Positions 8,457 through 13,644 of a stretch of DNA of 14,795 nt are shown here, piece after piece. Numbering within the stretch: position 1 is the stretch's first letter; every line of letters begins with the position of its first letter. The stretch lies in NCBI GenBank assembly GCA_025456105.1, contig JALOLG010000025.1, forward strand, positions 1 to 14,795, written 5' to 3'. The notes under the pieces are model-generated. The model searched no databases, was not told the DNA's origin, and saw only the letters and a list, made by a program, of their open reading frames with translations. This DNA is from Ilumatobacteraceae bacterium. GTDB lineage: Bacteria; Actinomycetota; Acidimicrobiia; Acidimicrobiales; Ilumatobacteraceae. A program made the translations under genes and the position numbers.

Positions 8457-9379
8457 GTCGCGCTCCCGTCGCCCGTGATGGCGAGGAACGCGTCCTCGAG
8501 GCTGCCACGGCGGATCTCCAGATCGATGGGGGCATCGCCGTGCGCGACGAGCGCCGCCGCGACGCGCGCGAGCACTGGCCCGGTGCCGCGAACGATCACC
8601 CGTGTGCCGTCCTGCTCGACCGTCGCGACGCCGTCGACGTGGCGCACGAAGTCGATGTCGGCGAGGTCCGTCGAGAACGTGACCTCGGACCTGCCGGCGA
8701 ACTCGGCGATCAGCTCCGCCGTCGTGCCGAGCGCGGCGACGCGGCCGCCGTGGATCACCGCGATCCGGTCGCAGAGGTGCTCGGCCTCGTCCATGAAGTG
8801 GGTGACCATCACGACGGTGGTGCCCTGGTCGCGGAGGTCGCGGACCAGCTGCCACACGACCCGTCGGGAGGACGGGTCGAGGCCGGTCGTCATCTCGTCG
8901 AGGAAGACCAGCTCGGGCCCGTTGACCACCGCCAGCGCGACCAGCAGCCGCTGCTGCTGCCCACCCGACAGCGTGCTGAACGCCCGGTTGCGGAGGCCCC
9001 CGAGATCCCATCGCTCCATCACGTCCCGCCAGTCCGGCCCACCGGGTGCGAGCGACGAGAAGAAGTGCAGCGCCTCCCACACCTTGATGCGATCAGGGAG
9101 CGCCGACTCCTGCAGCTGCGCGCCGATCCGCTGGCGCAGTCGGCCGGCCTCGGTGCGCGGGTCGAGACCGAGCACGTCGATCTCGCCGGCGTCGGCGCGC
9201 CGGAGGCCCTGGAGGCACTCGACCGTCGTGGTCTTGCCCGAGCCGTTGGGCCCGAGGATGCCGAAGATCTCGCCCTGGCGGACGCCGAAGCTCACGTCCT
9301 CGACCGCCACCACGCTGCCGTAGCACTTGCGCAGGTGCCGGACGTCGAGCGCGACCCTGGGACCGACGCGCGTCGCCAT
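8453..9379 (-). CDS. ABC transporter ATP-binding protein
   Basis: A 308-residue ATPase subunit. It has Walker A 'GPNGSGKTT' (43-51, Lys49), the signature 'LSGGQ' (137-141), Walker B 'LVFLDE' with Asp161 and Glu162, and the switch His194 in 'VTHFMDEAE'. A C-terminal extension of about 85 residues (from about 223) is usual in DrrA/CcmA-like exporter ATPases. It energises the permease encoded immediately downstream. ATG 9379 gives a natural N-terminus. Upstream there is only a poor -10 candidate (GACACT, ending 7 nt away), so the promoter is uncertain. Confidence 0.92.
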   Translation of the reverse strand: MATRVGPRVALDVRHLRKCYGSVVAVEDVSFGVRQGEIFGILGPNGSGKTTTVECLQGLRRADAGEIDVLGLDPRTEAGRLRQRIGAQLQESALPDRIKVWEALHFFSSLAPGGPDWRDVMERWDLGGLRNRAFSTLSGGQQQRLLVALAVVNGPELVFLDEMTTGLDPSSRRVVWQLVRDLRDQGTTVVMVTHFMDEAEHLCDRIAVIHGGRVAALGTTAELIAEFAGRSEVTFSTDLADIDFVRHVDGVATVEQDGTRVIVRGTGPVLARVAAALVAHGDAPIDLEIRRGSLEDAFLAITGDGSAT

Positions 9380-9433
9380 GCGATCGAGTGTCGCGCTGGG
9401 GCGCGGAGCGCTGTCAGGGCCGAAGGTCTCCGC

Positions 9434-9439
9434 TACGGT
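9434..9439 (+). promoter_or_regulatory. Putative leaderless -10 (TACGGT) for the serine hydrolase
   Basis: TACGGT ends 8 nt before GTG 9448. It is identical to the hexamer at 3380-3385, with the same spacing. It argues against the longer open frame starting at 9388, which would begin upstream of the promoter. Confidence 0.5.
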
Positions 9440-9447
9440 GCCGATCG

Positions 9448-10434
9448 GTGCGAGTCGCGAACCGTCCGGAGCTCCAGCGGCTGCTCGACGAGCTGTTCGC
9501 GCGACCGGCCGACCAGGGCACCAGCCTCGCCGCCGTGGTCGTGCACGAGGGCCACGTGGTGGCCGAGCGCTACGGCCATCAGCCCGACACGATGTTCGGA
9601 CCGGGTGGTCCGGTCACGCCCGACACACCGCTGGTGTCGTGGAGCACGGCGAAGTCGATCACGCACGCGGCGGTCGGCATCGCCGTCGGCGACGGGCTCC
9701 TCGACCCGGAGGCGCCGGCAGCAGTGCCGGCGTGGCGCGGCACCGAGAAGGAGGCGATCACGCTGCTCGACCTCCTCGAGATGCGGCCCGGCCTGCGCTT
9801 CGTCGAGGACTACGTCGACGGCGACGTGTCGCACTGCATCGCGATGCTGTTCGGCGAAGGCGCCGGCGACCATGCCGCGTATGCGGCCGCCCTGCCGCTC
9901 GACCACCCACCCGGCACCGTGTGGAACTACTCGAGCGGCACCACCAACATCGTCTGCCGGATCCTCGGCGATGCGATCGGCGGCGGCGAGTCCGGCATGC
10001 GCGCGTTCTTGCGCGACCGTCTGCTCGGGCCGGCGGGCATGCACTCCGCCGATCCTCGCTTCGATGCCGCGGGCACCTGGGTCGGCTCGTCGTACGTGTA
10101 CGCGACGGCGCGTGACTTCGCCCGGTTCGGCGAGCTCGCCCTGCACGACGGCGTGGTCGACGGGGTCCGGGTCCTCCCCGAGGGGTGGGTCGACCATGCC
10201 CGCACGTTCGTCGCCCACGACGACGCCGAGGGCGTGCCCGGCGGCTTCGACTACGGCCGGCACTGGTGGATGTGGCCGGACTTCGACCGGAGCCTGGCCG
10301 CGCACGGCTACGAGGGTCAGTACGTCGTGGTGCTCCCGGATCGCGAGCTCGTGATGGTGCACCTCGGCAAGACGCCCGCCGAGCAGCGCCACCACGTGGT
10401 GGCGGCACTGCGTGCTGTCGCCGAGACGGTCTGA
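9448..10434 (+). CDS. Serine hydrolase, class C beta-lactamase/esterase fold
   Basis: A 328-residue protein of the beta-lactamase-related (PF00144) family, with the nucleophile motif S-T-A-K at 66-69 ('SWSTAKS') and a second motif 'YSS' at 161-163 in place of Tyr-x-Asn. A C-terminal glycine motif, 'HGYEGQ', stands where the KTG-like triad is expected. There is no signal peptide or lipobox, so it appears cytosolic and more likely an esterase or peptidase than a periplasmic beta-lactamase. The GTG start is chosen from the TACGGT hexamer 8 nt upstream. ATG 9388 would add 20 residues rich in Arg and Cys that look non-coding. Confidence 0.85.
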   Translation: MRVANRPELQRLLDELFARPADQGTSLAAVVVHEGHVVAERYGHQPDTMFGPGGPVTPDTPLVSWSTAKSITHAAVGIAVGDGLLDPEAPAAVPAWRGTEKEAITLLDLLEMRPGLRFVEDYVDGDVSHCIAMLFGEGAGDHAAYAAALPLDHPPGTVWNYSSGTTNIVCRILGDAIGGGESGMRAFLRDRLLGPAGMHSADPRFDAAGTWVGSSYVYATARDFARFGELALHDGVVDGVRVLPEGWVDHARTFVAHDDAEGVPGGFDYGRHWWMWPDFDRSLAAHGYEGQYVVVLPDRELVMVHLGKTPAEQRHHVVAALRAVAETV

Positions 10435-10461
10435 TCGGCCGCCGGGCGAGAGCCTGCGACC

Positions 10462-10467
10462 TAGTGT
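10462..10467 (+). promoter_or_regulatory. Putative -10 (TAGTGT) for the YbhN-like membrane protein
   Basis: TAGTGT lies 32 nt before ATG 10500, predicting a leader of about 25 nt. An in-frame GTG at 10464 overlaps the hexamer and is an unlikely start. Confidence 0.35.
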
Positions 10468-10476
10468 GGTGTTGGG

Positions 10477-10491
10477 CCGGGCCAGGCCCGG
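10477..10491 (+). repeat. GC palindrome in the leader of the YbhN-like gene
   Basis: CCGGGCC and GGCCCGG flank a single A. In RNA this would form a 6-bp stem with a CAG triloop, ending 8 nt before ATG 10500. It lies where a ribosome would bind. It may impede initiation or serve as an operator, but at this GC content it could also be chance. Confidence 0.35.
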
Positions 10492-10499
10492 GCGACCAG

Positions 10500-11696
10500 A
10501 TGGATCGGGCCGACGACGACATCGCCGCGGCGCTCGTCACCGGCGAGCTGCCGCCACTCGACCCTGATCCGTCGCGGCCGATCCCACGTCGCCGGCCGAT
10601 CCGCTTCACCCTCAAGGTCGTCGCGTTCGCCGGCATCGTCTACTTCTTCGTCCTGCCGCTCATCCCCGGCTTCCGGCGCGCGTGGACCGAGCTGCAGGAG
10701 GTGCAGCCGGCGCTGCTCGTCGTCGGCCTCGTGCTCCAGCTGCTGTCGTGGCTGTGCTACGCGCTGCTCACGAAGGCGGCGCTCGGCCCGCACGGGCACA
10801 TGGTGTCGGTCGGGCGCATGTTCCGGATCCAGATGAGCACCAAGGCGCTGGCCAACATCGTGCCGGGTGGCAGCGCCGCCGGCTCGGCGCTCGGCTACCG
10901 GTTGCTCACGCTCTCGGGCGTCCGGGGACCCGACGCCGGCTTCGCGCTCGGGACCGCCGGGCTCGGTTCGGCGGTGGTGCTCAACTGCCTGCTCTGGCTC
11001 GGCCTGCTCATCACCATCCCGTACCGAGGCGTCAACCCGCTCTACGGCATCGCCGCGATCGCCGGCATCCTCATGATGGCCTTCGCCGCGGCGGTGGTGT
11101 TCGGCCTGGTCGACGGGCAGGGCCGGGCCGAGAAGCTGGTGCGCTGGGTGGCGCGCAAGATCCACGTCAACGAGGACCGCGCCGCCAAGGTGGTGCGCCA
11201 CGTCGGGCAGCGGCTCGAGGATCTCATCGCCGACCGGGCGCTGCTGCGGCGGGTGGTGTTCTGGGCGCTGCTCAACTGGCTGCTCGATGCGATGTCGTTG
11301 TGGGTCTTCGTGCGGGCCTTCGGCGAGGCCGTGCCCTTCGACGGCCTCATCGTGGCCTTCGGGCTCGCCAACGTGCTGGCGGTCATCCCGATCACCCCCG
11401 GTGGCCTGGGCATCGTCGAGTGGGTCTACATCCCGACGCTCGTGGGCTTCGGCGTGCCCCGCTCGGCAGCCACGCTCGGCGTCGCCGGGTACCGCATCGC
11501 GCAGTTCTTCTTCCCGATCGTGCTCGGCGGGCTGCTGTACCTGTCGCTGCGCGTCGGTCCGTGGAGCATCGAGCGGCACGAGCGCCTGAAGCGGCTCCGT
11601 GAGCTGGCCGAGGAGGACGTCGGCGAGAGCCGGATCGACTTCGCCATGCGCTTCGGCCGCTCGCGGGATCGGACGCCGCCGAACGGCGACCGGTAA
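10500..11696 (+). CDS. LPG-synthase TM / YbhN (UPF0104) family membrane protein
   Basis: A 398-residue polytopic membrane protein with a cytosolic N-terminal tail (1-35) and about seven or eight hydrophobic segments. It ends in a charged cytosolic tail (about 355-398). The conserved 'PGGSAAGSALGYR' (122-134) and 'TPGGLGIVEW' (299-308) are the hallmark motifs of the lysylphosphatidylglycerol synthase membrane domain family (PF03706). The aminoacyl-transferase domain found in full MprF is absent. It may act as a lipid flippase or polyprenol-linked transporter, as proposed for stand-alone members. Its TAA stop overlaps the -10 hexamer of the next gene. Confidence 0.88.
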   Translation: MDRADDDIAAALVTGELPPLDPDPSRPIPRRRPIRFTLKVVAFAGIVYFFVLPLIPGFRRAWTELQEVQPALLVVGLVLQLLSWLCYALLTKAALGPHGHMVSVGRMFRIQMSTKALANIVPGGSAAGSALGYRLLTLSGVRGPDAGFALGTAGLGSAVVLNCLLWLGLLITIPYRGVNPLYGIAAIAGILMMAFAAAVVFGLVDGQGRAEKLVRWVARKIHVNEDRAAKVVRHVGQRLEDLIADRALLRRVVFWALLNWLLDAMSLWVFVRAFGEAVPFDGLIVAFGLANVLAVIPITPGGLGIVEWVYIPTLVGFGVPRSAATLGVAGYRIAQFFFPIVLGGLLYLSLRVGPWSIERHERLKRLRELAEEDVGESRIDFAMRFGRSRDRTPPNGDR

Positions 11697-11699
11697 CGT
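11694..11699 (+). promoter_or_regulatory. Putative leaderless -10 (TAACGT) for the MaoC gene
   Basis: TAACGT ends 8 nt before ATG 11708, and its TAA is the stop codon of the preceding membrane-protein gene. No Shine-Dalgarno site is present. Confidence 0.55.
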
Positions 11700-11707
11700 C
11701 GCCGCCC

Positions 11708-12220
11708 ATGACCGTGCACGACCGGCCGTTCGGCCGCTACCTCGAGGACTTCGTCGTCGGAGACGTCCTGCGCCACTGGCCGGGCAAGACCATCACCGAG
11801 TACGACGACCACCTGTTCTGCATGATCACCATGAACCACCACCCGCTGCACACCAACGACTGGTTCGCGGCCGAGAGCGTGCAGGGCCGCAACGTGGTGG
11901 TGGGCAACCTGGTGTACTCGCTCGTGCTGGGCATGAGCGTGCCCGACGTGAGCGGTGCCGCCATCGCCAACCTCGAGATCGAGACCCTCCAGCACAAGTT
12001 CCCGACGTTCCACGGCGACACGATCCACGCCGAGACGCGGGTGCTCGAGGTGAAGGAGTCGGCGTCCAAGCCCGATCGGGGCGTCGTCACGGTGGAGACC
12101 AAGGGCTTCAACCAGGATGGCAAGGAGGTCTGCTACTTCAAGCGCAAGGTCCTGGTGTGGAAGCGTGAGTTCGCCCCGGCGCGCACGCGCCCGTACGACG
12201 TCGACACCGCCTGGGACTGA
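11708..12220 (+). CDS. MaoC-family dehydratase, probable mesaconyl-CoA hydratase
   Basis: A 170-residue single hot-dog-fold enzyme. 'HWPGKTITEYDDHLFCMITMNHHPLHTN' (23-50) and 'NVVVGNLVYSLVLGMSVPDVSG' (62-83) closely resemble the MaoC protein encoded in Streptomyces ethylmalonyl-CoA gene clusters, as recalled from family knowledge. The catalytic hydratase motif is modified: Asn43 and His45 stand where PhaJ-type hydratases have Asp and Asn, while the His48 of 'NHHPLH' is kept. The expected reaction is mesaconyl-CoA plus water giving beta-methylmalyl-CoA, the step after methylsuccinyl-CoA dehydrogenase (candidate at 5433-7058). No ccr, mcm-like or lyase gene is in the window. Confidence 0.82.
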   Translation: MTVHDRPFGRYLEDFVVGDVLRHWPGKTITEYDDHLFCMITMNHHPLHTNDWFAAESVQGRNVVVGNLVYSLVLGMSVPDVSGAAIANLEIETLQHKFPTFHGDTIHAETRVLEVKESASKPDRGVVTVETKGFNQDGKEVCYFKRKVLVWKREFAPARTRPYDVDTAWD

Positions 12221-12257
12221 CCTGACGGCACCCTCGATCCACGCCGGCGACGTCCTG

Positions 12258-13058
12258 GTGTGGGGGCTTCCCCGGTTGCGGGATCTGCCCTGGCGGCAGA
12301 CCCGCGAGCCGTGGGCGATCCTCGTGGCCGAGGTGATGCTGCAGCAGACCCAGGTGGCGCGGGTGATCCCGCGGTGGCGCGCGTTCCTCGAGCGGTTCCC
12401 GACACCGCCGCGATGCGCGGACGCGGATCTCGCCGACGTGCTGCGCGAGTGGCACGGGCTCGGCTACCCCCGCCGGGCGCGCAACCTGCACCTCGCAGCG
12501 GCCCGAGTGACCGAGGTGCACGGCGGGCACCTGCCCGACGACCTGGGGGCGCTGCTGGCGCTGCCGGGGATCGGCCCCTACACGGCCCGCGCGGTGCTCG
12601 CGTTCGCGTTCGAGCGCGACGTCGCGGTGGTCGATACCAACATCGCACGCGTGCTGGCGCGGACGACGGGGGAGCGGCTCACACCGAAACGGGTTCAGGC
12701 GACGGCCGACTCGCTGGTGCCGCTCCGCCAGGGATGGGCCTGGAACCAGGCACTGATGGACCTCGGCGCCACGGTCTGCCGACCGGTGCCGCGCTGCGAC
12801 GAGTGCCCGGTGGCCCGATCGTGCCACTGGCACGTGGCCGGCCGGCCGGCGCCCGACCCGGCCGACGGCTCGGCCGGGGTGAGCGCTCGCCAGGCGCCGT
12901 TCGAGGGCAGCGCCCGTCAGGCGCGCGGGCGGGTGATGGCACGCCTCCAGTCGGGGCCCGCTCCGGTGGACGAGCTCGACCCGGCCGCGCTCGCGTCGCT
13001 GGTCGCCGACGGCCTCGTCAGCGTCACCGCCGGGTCGGCCGATCTCGCGCTTTCGTGA
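12258..13058 (+). CDS. mutY: A/G-specific adenine glycosylase (MutY family)
   Basis: A base-excision repair glycosylase that removes A opposite 8-oxoguanine, 266 residues from GTG 12258. Visible are 'LPWR' (10-13), catalytic Glu25 in 'AEVMLQQTQV', a helix-hairpin-helix 'LPGIGPYTA', catalytic Asp in 'VVDTNIARVL', and a four-Cys iron-sulphur cluster 'CRPVPRCDECPVARSC'. The first Cys spacing is C-x5-C, one residue less than the usual C-x6-C. The C-terminus lacks a NUDIX-like domain and instead has a short winged-helix-like region, as in other actinobacterial MutY. The start is uncertain: coding-like sequence reaches back to about 12222 without ATG, and GTG 12165 would overlap maoC by 56 nt. The TGA lies inside the hairpin at 13048-13098. 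Confidence 0.85.
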   Translation: MWGLPRLRDLPWRQTREPWAILVAEVMLQQTQVARVIPRWRAFLERFPTPPRCADADLADVLREWHGLGYPRRARNLHLAAARVTEVHGGHLPDDLGALLALPGIGPYTARAVLAFAFERDVAVVDTNIARVLARTTGERLTPKRVQATADSLVPLRQGWAWNQALMDLGATVCRPVPRCDECPVARSCHWHVAGRPAPDPADGSAGVSARQAPFEGSARQARGRVMARLQSGPAPVDELDPAALASLVADGLVSVTAGSADLALS

Positions 13059-13098
13059 ATGGGGGGTGTCGTATGGACACCCCCCATTCACGAAAGCG
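13048..13098. terminator. Perfect 23-bp inverted repeat carrying both stop codons (bidirectional terminator)
   Basis: The arms at 13048-13070 and 13076-13098 match perfectly over 23 bp around a 5-nt loop (GTATG), with six consecutive G:C pairs in the middle. The mutY stop (13056-13058) and the selenoprotein stop (13088-13090) sit at mirror positions, and both proteins end in Leu-Ser encoded by the repeat. It separates two convergent genes and would terminate both. There is no U-tract. Confidence 0.85.
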
Positions 13099-13627
13099 GT
13101 GGGGCCGGCTGGGTGACGGCGGCCAGGATCTCGTCGAAGGCGGCGTCGGCGTAGGCGCGCATCTCGTCGTCGGTGCGGTCCTGGATGGGGTGCGGCGTGA
13201 ACACCCGTGACATCGCCGAGTAGCCGAGCGAGCGGGTCTGGGCCTCGGCGGCCGTGACGAACTCGGCCGAGGCGACGAACACCCCCGGCACCCCGCGGAG
13301 CTCGAGATCGCTGATGTCGTGCACACTGCACGACGTGCAGCTGCCTCAATCGGCGAGCGCTTCGATCACCACCTGGCACTCGGTGGCGATCTCGTGGCGG
13401 AGATCGACCGGGGCCGGCTTCGTGAACGTCGGCTTGCGGTAGCGGCGGACGTTCGCGCCGACCTCGGCGAGGCGCTGCTCGAGGCGGTCGAGGAACACGT
13501 CGCCGCGCGGCTTGGAGATGTCGAGCAGACCGACGGTGAGGCCCGCCAGCGAGGCGGGCCGGGCCACCCGGGCGCGCTCGGCCACCGAGCGCTCGCCGGT
13601 GGGGTCGAGGATCGTGCGCGTGGTCAT
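13088..13627 (-). CDS. UGSC-family selenoprotein (in-frame TGA = selenocysteine)
   Basis: A 179-residue protein once TGA 13346-13348 is read as selenocysteine (residue 94). The first part, 'ILDPTGERS...LAGLTVGLLDISKPRGDVFLDRL', and the second, 'HDISDLELRGVPGVFV...FTPHPIQDRTDDEMRAYADAAFDEI', belong to one known family, the UGSC (seleno)proteins, which carry U/C-G-S-C at this position. Here the junction reads 'EALAD-U-GSCTSCSVHD', giving a Sec94/Cys97 redox-type pair plus Cys100. Both parts are in the same frame, exactly 86 codons separate the TGA from the final stop, and a SECIS hairpin follows the TGA. ATG 13627 has a GGAGGT Shine-Dalgarno site 4 nt upstream and lies 17 nt after the stop of the upstream gene, so they form an operon. 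A thiol/selenol redox role is likely but the substrate is unknown. Confidence 0.93.
13310..13341 (-). promoter_or_regulatory. Bacterial SECIS element downstream of the UGA
   Basis: On the minus-strand RNA, GUCGUGCA (13334-13327) pairs perfectly with UGCACGAC (13323-13316) around a GUG triloop (13326-13324). A lower stem GCUG/CAGC (13341-13338 with 13313-13310) is separated by a 3/2 internal loop. Nineteen nucleotides lie between the UGA and the loop, and the loop begins with G. Both fit the published bacterial SECIS model (loop 16-37 nt away, G among the first two loop bases). A competing 6-bp stem CUGCAC/GUGCAG (13340-13335 with 13331-13326) has its loop closer to the UGA. Confidence 0.85.
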
Positions 13628-13631
13628 CGGG

Positions 13632-13637
13632 ACCTCC
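13632..13637 (-). promoter_or_regulatory. Shine-Dalgarno site (GGAGGT) for the selenoprotein
   Basis: GGAGGT on the minus strand, 4 nt before ATG 13627, in the 17-nt gap after the upstream stop. It fixes the start and shows re-initiation within an operon. Confidence 0.8.
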
Positions 13638-13644
13638 GTGGGGC

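Noticed and set aside
13088..13324. Separate 78-residue gene starting at ATG/GTG near 13324
   Set aside because: It lacks a ribosome-binding site, begins inside the SECIS loop, and is the C-terminal half of the UGSC selenoprotein.
13346..13348. TGA as a nonsense mutation (pseudogene) in the UGSC gene
   Set aside because: The TGA falls on the exact residue known to be Sec or Cys in this family, with a fitting SECIS hairpin and no decay downstream.
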